From: Micromonosporaceae bacterium KJ-029
GTDB taxonomy: Bacteria; Actinomycetota; Actinomycetes; Mycobacteriales; Micromonosporaceae
Direction: 5' to 3'
Assembly (NCBI GenBank): GCA_005402585.1
Contig: BIFP01000011.1
Location: forward strand, 87,623-151,622
DNA length: 64,000 bases
Numbering within the stretch: the first letter of the stretch is position 1; each line of letters opens with the position of its first letter. The translations under genes and the position numbers were made by a program. The notes beneath the pieces are model-generated. The model saw only the letters and a program-made list of their open reading frames with translations. It was not told the origin of the DNA and searched no databases. Below, piece by piece: positions 33,527 to 41,840 of the stretch.

Positions 33527-34766
33527 ATTGGCGTTGATCATCGCCGGTCTGGGCCCTTTTGCCGATAGGTGGGGTCAATGTCTGGGTCGGTACCACCGGA
33601 TCCAGCCGGCCCACGGTCAGCGCGACCCGCAGGGCGAAGGCGTCCCGGGGTATCAGCGGGCTGAATCCGGTGACCTCGGCGATCCGCCGCAACCGGTAGC
33701 GCACGGTGTTCGGGTGCACGTACAGCGCCCGGGCGGCGCTCTCCAGCGTGCCGCCCGCGGCGAAGAAGGCGTCCAGCGTCTCCAGCAGCTCGCCGCCGGC
33801 GCGGACCAGCGTCGCGTACACGTCGTGCCGCAGCCGCCGGCGGGCCTCGGCGTCGCCAGCGAGGGCCCGCTCGGGCAGCAGGTCACCGGCGGCGACCGGC
33901 CGGGGCGCGGCCGGCCAGGCCGGTGCCGCCCGGTAACCGGCCAGCGCCGCCCGGGCCGATTCGGTGGCCTCGTCCAGGCTCGGTACCGCCGGGCCGACCA
34001 CCACCGGTCCGTCACCGAAGACGGTCAGCAGCTTCGCGGTGGCCGCGACCGGGTCCGCGGCCCCGCCGAGCACGATCACCAGGCGGTCGCCGTGTACGCC
34101 GCCGATCACCTCGACCCCGATCCGCCGGGCCTGGCGGTAGACGGTGTGCAGCACGGCGGAGACCTCGCCGCCGGGAGACGTGCCGACCGCCACCGACACC
34201 GGCGGCGCGTCCGTCCAGCCGAGCGCGGCGGCGCGGCTGGCGAGTACGTCCGGGGAGTCGCCGCGCAGCAGCGCGTCCACCAGCAGGGCCTGGAGGCGGG
34301 CGTCCCACGAGCCACGCGACTCGGCGGCCCGGGCGTACACCCGGGCGGCGGCGAAGGCGATCTCCCGGGAGAACCGCAGCACCGCCTCGCGTAGCTGTGG
34401 CTCCTCGCCGGGGGCGGCGAGATGGCGGACCTGCTCCTCGACCACGTCGATCGTCACCTTGATCAGTGCGACGGTCTGCTGGAGGCTGATCGAGCGGGCC
34501 AGCGCCTGCGGCGCGGTGGCGAAGACCTCGTCGGAGACCTCCTGGGTGCCCTCGGCGGCCCCGCCGCCGGCGCGCAACCACTGCACCAGGGAGCGGGCGC
34601 CGGCCTGGGCCACCAGCATCACCCACGACCGCTGGTCGGCGGGCAGTTCCCGGAACCATGGCAGGGTCTCGTCCATCCGAGCCACGCTGGCCGTGGCCAG
34701 TGCGCCGGCCGCGCGCTCGATCCGGCGCAGCGTGGCCGACAGGTCCGTCCCGCCCGACTCGCTCAC
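33519..34766 (-). CDS. fasR: PucR-type activator of fatty acid synthesis (FasR-like)
   Basis: A 415-aa regulator. Middle regions resemble PucR/CdaR GGDEF-like domains (VSVAVGTSPGGEVSAVLH, HGDRLVIVLGGAADPVAA), and the C-terminus is the PucR helix-turn-helix (LYVHPNTVRYRLRRIAEVTG). Its position directly upstream of fabD-fabH-acpP-fabF matches Streptomyces FasR (SCO2386), which activates that operon. The start GTG 34766 (VSESGGTDL) has only a weak AGGCGG; the open frame runs 28 codons further upstream without protein-like sequence. Confidence 0.88.
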   Translation of the reverse strand: MSESGGTDLSATLRRIERAAGALATASVARMDETLPWFRELPADQRSWVMLVAQAGARSLVQWLRAGGGAAEGTQEVSDEVFATAPQALARSISLQQTVALIKVTIDVVEEQVRHLAAPGEEPQLREAVLRFSREIAFAAARVYARAAESRGSWDARLQALLVDALLRGDSPDVLASRAAALGWTDAPPVSVAVGTSPGGEVSAVLHTVYRQARRIGVEVIGGVHGDRLVIVLGGAADPVAATAKLLTVFGDGPVVVGPAVPSLDEATESARAALAGYRAAPAWPAAPRPVAAGDLLPERALAGDAEARRRLRHDVYATLVRAGGELLETLDAFFAAGGTLESAARALYVHPNTVRYRLRRIAEVTGFSPLIPRDAFALRVALTVGRLDPVVPTQTLTPPIGKRAQTGDDQRQSL

Positions 34767-34936
34767 CCGCCTAGCCTGACATGCCCTGACCTGGACCTGT
34801 ACCGCAGCCCGGCGGCGGGCGCCGGGGCACCGACCGGGTACGCGCTGCATGGGCCGTCAGGGTCGGCCAGTACGGTGTGACAGAGCACGTCCGGGTGGGC
34901 ACCGGCGGGTGAGGGCGAGAACGTGAGGAGACACCG

Positions 34937-35293
34937 ATGGCGCACGGGGAGGCCGAACACGGCTGCTGCGCCCAGGGGGAATCCTGCCGCCCGGGCCCGA
35001 ACGAGCAGCCGGCAACCGCCAAGCACCACCGCCGGCCCACCTGCCTGATGCAGTCGGTCGAACCGGCCGCCGGCCGTCCTGAGGAGGACGGGCCGCCCGC
35101 CCGGCCCCGGGGCGCCGAGCCCTCGTTGCCCCGCCAGCGGGCCGCCGAGCCGCCGCCGCCGGAGCAGCCGGAGCCGGCGTCCGCCACCTGCCGCAGCGAC
35201 CTGCCGGGCTGGGCCGGCGCGCACCGCCACGGCCCGGTCCGTCCGGCACACCGCAGCGTCCGGCGGGAGCGCCCACCACGCCGCTGGTGCTGA
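34937..35293 (+). CDS. Small Cys/Pro-rich hypothetical protein
   Basis: A 118-aa protein of no recognised family. Support comes from ATG 34937 placed 6 nt after GAGGAG and consistently G/C third codon positions. The N-terminus is Cys-rich (MAHGEAEHGCCAQGESC, then RRPTC), the middle is Pro/Glu/Arg-rich and probably disordered, and the end is basic (RSVRRERPPRRWC). There is no signal or membrane segment. Opposite-strand frames in this interval look like shadows. Confidence 0.5.
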   Translation: MAHGEAEHGCCAQGESCRPGPNEQPATAKHHRRPTCLMQSVEPAAGRPEEDGPPARPRGAEPSLPRQRAAEPPPPEQPEPASATCRSDLPGWAGAHRHGPVRPAHRSVRRERPPRRWC

Positions 35294-35362
35294 CCACGCC
35301 GCCGGCTGGCGGCGGCCCGCCCCGGTGCCCGGTCCCCGGGCGCGGGTGGCCTGAGCCGTCGG

Positions 35363-36010
35363 TCAGCGGGTCCGGCGGCGGATCAGCAGCGCGATCCCGG
35401 CGAGCCCGAGGGTGATCACCAACATCACCGCAATGTTCAGCAGGAGCAGGCGTCGCAGCTCGGTGAACGCCTCGTTGATGTCGTCGGCGGGGTTGAGTGA
35501 GTCCTCCGGGATGATCCGTTCGCCCCCGCCGATGCCGCCGCTGACCGCCTCGTGCGTCCGCTCCAACGGCACGCCGGCGGTGCGCAGCGTCTCGGACATG
35601 CTGACCCGCCCGAGGAACCAGGCCGCCGTGGTCTTGCGGGCGTCCGGCTGCTTGGCCGGCCGGAACACCCGCGGCCCGCCCACCGCCTTCGGGTAGAGGT
35701 CGTACGTCTGCTTCGGAACGTCGCCGGCCAGCACCACGACCGTGTACTTCGGACCGAGGTCGGCCGACTTCGGCTTGCCCGACTGGCGGACCAGGCCACG
35801 GAAGTTGACCTGCTCGATGACGGCGGCGACGTGCTGCGGGTGGGAGTCGGCGCGCAGTCGCAACGGCTCGGCCATCCCGTGCCCGGTGATGTCCACTCCG
35901 GCCGGCGGCTTCGGCGCGGCCTTGGCCGGCTCGGTGAAGGTGAACGACATCAGCAGCGCCGAGACTGCGCCCACCGCCACCACGGCCATTCGCCTCATCC
36001 GTCGGACCAT
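35363..36010 (-). CDS. Exported single-pass membrane protein, hypothetical
   Basis: A 215-aa protein of unknown function. A signal-like N-terminus (MVRRMRRMAVVAVGAVSALL, cleavage near AKAAP) is followed by an extracytoplasmic domain of about 145 residues (VDITGHGMAEPLRLRADSH, QVNFRGLVRQSGK, KYTVVVLAGDV), a C-terminal membrane helix (LLLLNIAVMLVITLGLAG) and a basic tail. ATG 36010 follows GAGGAGG. It is divergent from the copC-like gene; both may share a promoter region that contains repeated GGAAC (near 36147-36165). Confidence 0.75.
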   Translation of the reverse strand: MVRRMRRMAVVAVGAVSALLMSFTFTEPAKAAPKPPAGVDITGHGMAEPLRLRADSHPQHVAAVIEQVNFRGLVRQSGKPKSADLGPKYTVVVLAGDVPKQTYDLYPKAVGGPRVFRPAKQPDARKTTAAWFLGRVSMSETLRTAGVPLERTHEAVSGGIGGGERIIPEDSLNPADDINEAFTELRRLLLLNIAVMLVITLGLAGIALLIRRRTR

Positions 36011-36234
36011 GCCGCCTCCTCGCCCCGTTCGATGGGTGGCTGTGCTGCAGGGGTCACGCGTTGGAAGGTTGACGGCGGTGACCATGCCCACAGGACGGGT
36101 TCCCACCTCAAAGACTCCGCGGAACGTCGATCGGTTGCAGCTGGTGGAACACTATTTGGAACTATCTGCGATCTCGACTCGACTAAAGAGCAGCCGTGGA
36201 CCAGCGGGCGGATCTTACCTTTGCGGAGGCCATG

Positions 36235-36858
36235 ATGGGGGGCAGGATACCGCGCGTGGCGCGGGTCTGGGCAGCGGTGTTGGGCGTGGCGCTCGGCGTG
36301 TCGGTGCTGCTGCCGGCGGCACCTGCGGCGGCGCACAACGCACTGACCGGCAGCGATCCGCGCGACGGCGCCCGGGTGGCCGCGGCACCGGAACGTATCG
36401 AGCTGCGATTCCTGGCCAAGCCCGACCCGGATACGACGAAGATCACAGTGACCGGGCCGGACGACATTGCCGCGCTCGGCGGCGAGCCGCGCTATTCGGG
36501 CAACCGGGTTAGCGTGCCGTTCGCGCCCGGCAAGGCGGGCCGGTACGTCGTCGGATACCAGCTGGTCTCCGGCGACGGTCACCCGATCACCGGCGAGATC
36601 CGGTTCACCCTGACCACCGGTACGCCCGCCGACCCGACCGCGACCACGGAGCCGACCGCGACCCCGGAGGCCAGCGCCACCGCCACGGCGGAAGCCGAGC
36701 CCACCCCGACGGAGAGCCCCGCACCGGAGCAGGCAACACCCATGCCCATGGCCGAGTCGACCGGTACAGGCTGGTGGTGGGCGGGCATCGCGGCCGTGGT
36801 CCTGCTCGCCGTCCTGGCAACCGCCCGACTGCTCCGCAGACGCGCCGCCCGACGCTGA
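36235..36858 (+). CDS. CopC-domain protein, membrane-anchored
   Basis: A 207-aa copper-resistance-type protein. The signal peptide ends at PAAPAAAH so that the mature protein starts with His, the usual Cu(II) ligand of CopC proteins (AHNALTGSDPRDGA). The beta-barrel contains IELRFLAKPDPDTTKITVTG and GYQLVSGDGHPITGEIRF (second conserved His). A Thr/Pro/Glu-rich stalk (about 55 residues) leads to a C-terminal membrane helix. No CopD partner is adjacent. ATG 36235 is 5 nt after GGAGG, with ATG 36232 also possible. Confidence 0.88.
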   Translation: MGGRIPRVARVWAAVLGVALGVSVLLPAAPAAAHNALTGSDPRDGARVAAAPERIELRFLAKPDPDTTKITVTGPDDIAALGGEPRYSGNRVSVPFAPGKAGRYVVGYQLVSGDGHPITGEIRFTLTTGTPADPTATTEPTATPEASATATAEAEPTPTESPAPEQATPMPMAESTGTGWWWAGIAAVVLLAVLATARLLRRRAARR

Positions 36859-36892
36859 CCGCCGACCGATCGGGCCGGCGGCATCACTCGGT

Positions 36893-38302
36893 TCAGGTGA
36901 GGCGGACGCGGGCGGCGCGCAGCCGGGTCAGAGTGCGCTCGGCACCGAGCACCTCCAGCGACTCGAACAGCGGCAACCCGACGGTGCGGCCGGTGACCGC
37001 CACCCGTACCGGGGCCTGGGCCTTGCCGAGCTTGAGCCCGCGCGCCGCGCCGACCGTCTCCAGGGTGGCCTTGAGCGTCTCTGCGTCCCACGACGGCACC
37101 GCCTCGAAGGCGGCGATGGCGTCGTCCAGCAGCTCCGCCGAGCCTTCCTTCATCGCCTTCGCCCAGGCCGCCTCGTCGATCAGCGGTGAGGCGACGAAGA
37201 GGAAGTCGACGTTCGGCACGATCTCGCTGAGCACCGCGATCCGGGTCTGGGCCAGCGGCGCCACCGCGGCGAACGCGGACGGATCGAACTCCTCCGGCTG
37301 CCATGGCGGCGGCGCGATGGTGCCGGTGCCGGTGAGCCACGGCTGGCAGACCTCGACGAACTCCTCGATCGACAGCGCGCGGATGTACTCCCCGTTGAAC
37401 GCGCGCAGCTTCTTCTCGTCGAAGAACGCCGGTGACGGGTTGACCTCCGCCAGCCGGAACTCCTCCTCGATCACCGACCAGGGCACGATCTCCCGGTCGC
37501 CCGAGGGCGCCCAGCCGAGCAGCATCAGGTAGTTGCGCATCGCGTCGGCGAGGTAGCCCTCGTCCCGGTACGCCTCCAGGGCGACCTTGTCGCGGCGCTT
37601 GGACAGCTTCTGCCGCTTCTCGTTCACCACCACCGGCACGTGCGCCCAGATCGGCGGCTTCACCCCGAGGGCGTCCCAGAGCAGCTGCTGCTTGGGGGTG
37701 TTGGGCAGGTGCTCCTCGGCCCGGATCACGTGGGTGATCCCCATGGTCATGTCGTCCACGACGTTGGCCAGCAGGAAGACCGGCGAACCGTCGCCCCGGG
37801 CGATGACGAAGTCCTCGATCAGCTTGTTCTCGAAGGTCGGCTCGCCCCGGATCAGGTCGACGACCACCGTCGAGCCCTCGTCCGGGGTGCGGAACCGCAG
37901 CGCCCTGCCCTCGCCGGCCGGCAAACCCCGGTCGCGGCAGTACCCGTCGTAGCCGGTGTACTGGTTGCCGGTGCGGGCCTGCACCGCCTCCCGGGTGCAG
38001 TCGCAGTAGTACGCCCGGCCTGACTCGTACAGCCGCCGCGCGGCGGCCCGGTGCTCCTCGGCGTACGAGGACTGGAAGTAGGGACCCTCGTAGCTGCCAC
38101 GCTCGATGCCGATCCAGTCCAGCGCCGACAGGATGCCCTCGGTCCACTCCGGCTTGTTGCGCGCGGCGTCGGTGTCCTCGATGCGCAGCACGAACACCCC
38201 GCCCTGCTGCTTGGCGTAGATCCAGTTCTGCAGCGCCGAGCGGGCGCCACCGACGTGGAACATACCGGTCGGGGATGGGGCGAAGCGCACACGTACCGTC
38301 AC
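36893..38302 (-). CDS. gltX: Glutamyl-tRNA synthetase
   Basis: A 469-aa class I synthetase charging tRNA-Glu (and possibly tRNA-Gln, later amidated). The HIGH-like signature is [19 protein letters not shown] and KMSKS is represented by [28 protein letters not shown] and [20 protein letters not shown] are canonical. The C-terminal anticodon-binding domain is complete. The gene ends 35 nt from the convergent copC-like gene. Confidence 0.96.
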   Translation of the reverse strand: MTVRVRFAPSPTGMFHVGGARSALQNWIYAKQQGGVFVLRIEDTDAARNKPEWTEGILSALDWIGIERGSYEGPYFQSSYAEEHRAAARRLYESGRAYYCDCTREAVQARTGNQYTGYDGYCRDRGLPAGEGRALRFRTPDEGSTVVVDLIRGEPTFENKLIEDFVIARGDGSPVFLLANVVDDMTMGITHVIRAEEHLPNTPKQQLLWDALGVKPPIWAHVPVVVNEKRQKLSKRRDKVALEAYRDEGYLADAMRNYLMLLGWAPSGDREIVPWSVIEEEFRLAEVNPSPAFFDEKKLRAFNGEYIRALSIEEFVEVCQPWLTGTGTIAPPPWQPEEFDPSAFAAVAPLAQTRIAVLSEIVPNVDFLFVASPLIDEAAWAKAMKEGSAELLDDAIAAFEAVPSWDAETLKATLETVGAARGLKLGKAQAPVRVAVTGRTVGLPLFESLEVLGAERTLTRLRAARVRLT

Positions 38303-38320
38303 GCCCCCCAGCCTACAGAT

Positions 38321-38374
38321 GTAAGGAGGGGCCCCTTGTTATCGCCTCGTGTACTACAGGGGCCCCCTCCTAAC
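38321..38374. repeat. Dispersed GGGCCC palindrome, copy 4
   Basis: AAGGAGGGGCCCCTTGTTAT, a divergent centre CGCCTCGTGTACTAC, and AGGGGCCCCCTCCTAACA. Between co-directional MFS and gltX genes; it could terminate the MFS transcript. Confidence 0.75.
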
Positions 38375-38385
38375 ACTCGGAGCGG

Positions 38386-39657
38386 TTACGGGACGGAGCG
38401 GATCTTGAGGACCAGGACGCTGCCGAGCACGGTCACGGCGGCGGTGGTCGCGTACAGCGCCGGGTAACCGCCCAGGTACACCACGATCGGGGCGGAGATC
38501 GCCGGGCCGAGCACCTGCGGGGCGGAGTTGGCGATGTTGATCACGCCGAGGTCCTTGGCCCGGTCGGTGGCCCTCGGCAGCACCTGGGTGATCAGGGCGG
38601 CGTCCACCGACAGGTACACCCCGTAGCCGGCGCCGAGCAGCAGCGCGGCGGTGATCGCCATCGGCCAGGTGGGGGCGACGGCCAGCAGCATCGCCGCTAC
38701 CGCGATCACCATCCCGGCGGCGATCACGAAGACCTTCCGCTTGCCGGAGCGGTCCGACAGCCGGCCGGCGACCACCGTGGTGGTCATCAGCCCGGCGGTG
38801 TAGAGCAGGATCAGCACCAGAAGCCCACCCTCGGGGTCGGCCACCCGCACCTCGTCGGTGAGGAAGTAGAGCAGGTAGAGGGTGCCGAAGGCGTTTCCCA
38901 ACTGGACCAGGAACCGGGTGATCCAGGCCCAGCCGAAGTCGGGGTGCCGGCGCGGCGACACCCACATCCCCGCGAACAGGCCGCGCAGCGCCGGCCGGTG
39001 CGTGCGGGGCAGCGGGTCGTCCGTCGTACGCAGAGCGAACGGCAGCGCGAGCAGCAGCACGGCCGCCGCGATCACCAGGTACCCGGCGGCGTTGCCGCTG
39101 ACCACGGCGGTGACCAGCACCACGCCGAGCACGAGCCCCAGCGCCTGCGGGATGCCGACCCAGCCGGAGACGCCGCCGCGCTGCGCGACCGGAACCCGAT
39201 CCGGTACGGCGGCGGTCAGGCTGGCCAGCATCGCGTTGAAGCAGACCTGCGCGGCGACCCAGCCGACCGCCACCCCGAGTACCGTGCGCGCCTCGGCGAG
39301 CAGCACCAGGGCCAGCGCCCCGAACACCGCGCCGCCGAGCGTCCAGACGTGCCGCCGGCCGAACTCCCGCCGCCCCAGCCGCAGGCAGGTCCGGTCTGAC
39401 AGCGCCCCGGCGAGCGGGTTGGCGATCACCGCGGCCAGGGCACCCAGCCCAGTGACCACCGCCAGCATCGCCTCCTTGCTTCCCGGCGCGATCTGCCCGA
39501 GCTGCTGCGATAGCAACACCTGGATCGGGGTGAAGAACGCCATCCAGACGCCGAGGTTCGCGGCGAACAGCAGCGCGATCCACCCCCGCCCCACCGGCAC
39601 CGTCGGCTCGGCGAGCGCCGCCGGCAGCGACGTCGGTGTCGGGTCGACAGTGGTCAC
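38386..39657 (-). CDS. MFS transporter, probably for sugar or glycoside
   Basis: A 423-aa membrane protein with about 12 helices. The cytoplasmic loop motif appears as NPLAGALSDRTCLRLGRREF and again as VVAGRLSDRSGKRKVF. It starts with GTG 39657, which overlaps the beta-glucosidase stop (GTGA), so the two are translationally coupled. Coupling to GH1 suggests uptake of a beta-glucoside or disaccharide; the substrate is not visible in the sequence. Confidence 0.88.
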   Translation of the reverse strand: MTTVDPTPTSLPAALAEPTVPVGRGWIALLFAANLGVWMAFFTPIQVLLSQQLGQIAPGSKEAMLAVVTGLGALAAVIANPLAGALSDRTCLRLGRREFGRRHVWTLGGAVFGALALVLLAEARTVLGVAVGWVAAQVCFNAMLASLTAAVPDRVPVAQRGGVSGWVGIPQALGLVLGVVLVTAVVSGNAAGYLVIAAAVLLLALPFALRTTDDPLPRTHRPALRGLFAGMWVSPRRHPDFGWAWITRFLVQLGNAFGTLYLLYFLTDEVRVADPEGGLLVLILLYTAGLMTTTVVAGRLSDRSGKRKVFVIAAGMVIAVAAMLLAVAPTWPMAITAALLLGAGYGVYLSVDAALITQVLPRATDRAKDLGVINIANSAPQVLGPAISAPIVVYLGGYPALYATTAAVTVLGSVLVLKIRSVP

Positions 39658-41003
39658 CGGACCGGTTCCCGCCGGGCCGCCGCGATCACCTCACGCAGCC
39701 AGGCGTACGACGACTTGGGCGTACGCCGCTGGGTGTCGTAGTCGACGTGGACCAGGCCGAAGCGCTTGGTGAAGCCCTCGGCCCACTCCCAGTTGTCCAG
39801 CAGCGACCAGACGAAGTAACCGGTCACGTCGACTCCGTCGTCGATCGCCGCGCGGACCGCCCGCAGGTGCCCGTCCAGGTAGGCGATCCGGTCCGGGTCG
39901 TGCACCCGGCCGTCGGCGTCTGGCGCGTCGTCGTAGGCGCAGCCGCTCTCGGTGATCTGGATCGGCGGCAGGTCAGCGCCGTAGCGGTGGTGCAGCCAGC
40001 CCAGCAGCTCACGCAACCCGTCCGGGACCACCGGCCAGTCGAACGCGGTACGTGGATAGCCGTCGAGCGGGACCAGGTCGAACGGGAGCGGCGAGCCCTC
40101 CTCGGGTGCGCGTACGCCGGTCGGGTTGTAGTAGTTGACGCCGAGCACGTCGATCGGGGCGGCGATGACGTCGAGGTCGCCGTCGTGGACCACGGCGGTG
40201 TCGAAGCCGAGCTCCGGCGGGTACCCGCGACCGAACAGCGGGTCGGTGAACAGCCGGTTGTGCAGTGCCTCGTAGGCGTACGCGGCGGCGGCGTCGGCCT
40301 GGCTGCCGCCGACCAGCCGCACCGGCGAGTAGTTGTTGGCGATGGCGACCGGGCTGGCGCTGCGGGCGCGTAGCGCGGCGACCGCGAGACCGTGGCCGAG
40401 CAGTTGGTGGTGGGCGACCGGGAAGGCGTCGAAGAGCAGCATCCGGCCGGGCGCGTGGACGCCCATGCCGTGCCCGAGGCTCATGTGGATGAACGGCTCG
40501 TTCAGGGTGATCCAGAGCTTGACCCGGTCGCCGAGGCGGGCCGCCACCACGTCGGCGTACTCGGCGAAGCGGTGTGCGGTGTCCCGGTTCAGCCAGCCAC
40601 CGGCGTCCTCCAGCGCCTGGGGGAGGTCCCAGTGGAACAGCGTGGCGACCGGGTCGATGCCGTGCCCGAGCAGTTCGTCGACCAGCCGGTCGTAGAAGCC
40701 CATCCCGACGGGGTTGACCCTGCCGGCGCCGGTGGGGAGCACGCGCGGCCAGGCCACCGAGAACCGGTACGCGGTGACCCCCAGCCCGGCCATCAGGGCG
40801 ACGTCCTCGGCGTACCGGTGGTAGTGGTCGCAGGCCACGTCGCCGCTGCTGCCGTCGATGATCTGACCCGGGGTGTGGGCGAAGGTGTCCCAGATGGACG
40901 GTCCGCGGCCGCCGATGCCGGTGGCGCCCTCGATCTGGTAGGCCGACGTGGAGACGCCCCAGCGGAATCCGGTGGGGAACGTGGGCATCGGTGCGGTCTG
41001 CAT
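39654..41003 (-). CDS. Beta-glucosidase (GH1)
   Basis: A 449-aa cytoplasmic glycosidase hydrolysing beta-glucosides such as cellobiose. Acid/base E169 is in WITLNEPF and nucleophile E352 in IQITESGCAYDD; the opening FPTGFRWGVSTSAYQIEGA and FVWSLLDNWEWAEGFTKRFG are typical of GH1. It is first in a two-gene unit with the MFS transporter. I see no clean CebR box in the leader. ATG 41003 begins MQTAPMPTFP; the second ATG, five codons on, is also possible. Confidence 0.94.
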   Translation of the reverse strand: MQTAPMPTFPTGFRWGVSTSAYQIEGATGIGGRGPSIWDTFAHTPGQIIDGSSGDVACDHYHRYAEDVALMAGLGVTAYRFSVAWPRVLPTGAGRVNPVGMGFYDRLVDELLGHGIDPVATLFHWDLPQALEDAGGWLNRDTAHRFAEYADVVAARLGDRVKLWITLNEPFIHMSLGHGMGVHAPGRMLLFDAFPVAHHQLLGHGLAVAALRARSASPVAIANNYSPVRLVGGSQADAAAAYAYEALHNRLFTDPLFGRGYPPELGFDTAVVHDGDLDVIAAPIDVLGVNYYNPTGVRAPEEGSPLPFDLVPLDGYPRTAFDWPVVPDGLRELLGWLHHRYGADLPPIQITESGCAYDDAPDADGRVHDPDRIAYLDGHLRAVRAAIDDGVDVTGYFVWSLLDNWEWAEGFTKRFGLVHVDYDTQRRTPKSSYAWLREVIAAARREPVR

Positions 41004-41189
41004 GCGCCCTCCCGAGGAAACGCGAAATGTGCTCGGAACTCTAGGGGGCGTCCGCGCTCGGGTCTATAGGCGGATCTGCCGCGAAGGGCAATACCTTTCG
41101 GCGTGTCTTTTACGAACCCGTCCATATACGTCCGTTTTTGCGCATACAGTGCCGATATTGTGGGATGTCCTCACTGGAGGAAGACGGAA

Positions 41190-41636
41190 ATGATCCTCGT
41201 GGAACGCAGCGCGCACGTGGCGGCGCCGGTGAAAGCGGTCTGGGATGTGGTGCAGCGGGCCGAGCAGTTGCCGGCCTGGCTGGCCGGGGTCCGTGCGGCC
41301 GAGGTCCTCTCGGGGGAGGGCTTCGGGCGGCGGCAACTGGTCCAGGCCGGACGTGGTGCCGCGCATGAGGCCGAGGTGATCGCCTACCAGGAGCCGACCC
41401 TGATCGGCTGGCGCGAACGCGCCAAGGGCGCCGGTGCCCGAGCGGAGGCGCGCACCGAGATATATGTCCAGCTCACTCCGGACGAGGAGGAGGGTGGGAC
41501 GGTCGTACGGCTCATCGTCGTACGCTGGCCCGCCGGCCCGGTCAAGGCCGCGCTGCTCCGCCTCGGCCTGCGTCGGGTCGGCGCCGACCTGGAGGACTCG
41601 CTGGCCCGGCTGACCGATCTGGCCGCCGTCGGCTGA
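41190..41636 (+). CDS. SRPBCC (START-like) protein
   Basis: A 148-aa helix-grip protein of the polyketide cyclase/dehydrase group (VERSAHVAAPVKAVWDVVQR, LSGEGFGRRQLVQAGRG, GTVVRLIVVRWPAGPVKAAL). Such proteins bind small hydrophobic ligands; the ligand is unknown. ATG 41190 follows GGAGGAAG. It is divergent from the GH1 gene across about 190 bp of relatively AT-rich promoter DNA and ends at a strong hairpin. Confidence 0.8.
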   Translation: MILVERSAHVAAPVKAVWDVVQRAEQLPAWLAGVRAAEVLSGEGFGRRQLVQAGRGAAHEAEVIAYQEPTLIGWRERAKGAGARAEARTEIYVQLTPDEEEGGTVVRLIVVRWPAGPVKAALLRLGLRRVGADLEDSLARLTDLAAVG

Positions 41637-41664
41637 CGGGCCGCGTCCTGGCGTCACCCGCGAC

Positions 41665-41709
41665 GGTGGCGGCCCCGGTGTCCCTACCAGGTGCACCCGG
41701 GCCGCCACC
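41665..41709 (+). terminator. Terminator after the SRPBCC gene
   Basis: Perfect 11-bp arms GGTGGCGGCCC and GGGCCGCCACC with a 23-nt spacer, 28 nt past the stop. Confidence 0.7.
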
Positions 41710-41730
41710 GATTTCGGCACCCGTGCGTCG

Positions 41731-41788
41731 GTGTTAGCAAGGGGCCCTTTTAGTACGCGAGGCGTTAAGAAGGGGCCCTTCCTTGCAC
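41731..41788. repeat. Dispersed GGGCCC/GTTAA palindrome, copy 5
   Basis: GTGTTAGCAAGGGGCCCTTT, a divergent centre TAGTACGCGAGGC, and GTTAAGAAGGGGCCCTTCC. It lies between the convergent SRPBCC and aceE genes, flanked by a separate hairpin on each side. Confidence 0.78.
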
Positions 41789-41792
41789 GCTC

Positions 41793-41828
41793 GAGGGGCC
41801 CGACACGGTATCGCGTCGGGCCCCTCGG
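41793..41828 (-). terminator. Terminator of aceE
   Basis: Perfect 13-bp stem CGAGGGGCCCGAC / GTCGGGCCCCTCG with a 10-nt loop, 12 nt past the aceE stop on the minus strand. Confidence 0.85.
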
Positions 41829-41840
41829 AAGTGCGCTTGC

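Noticed and set aside
34763..35297. Minus-strand ORFs of 138-162 codons opposite the small Cys-rich gene
   Set aside because: The plus-strand frame has a strong GAGGAG and better codon usage; the minus frames look like shadows.
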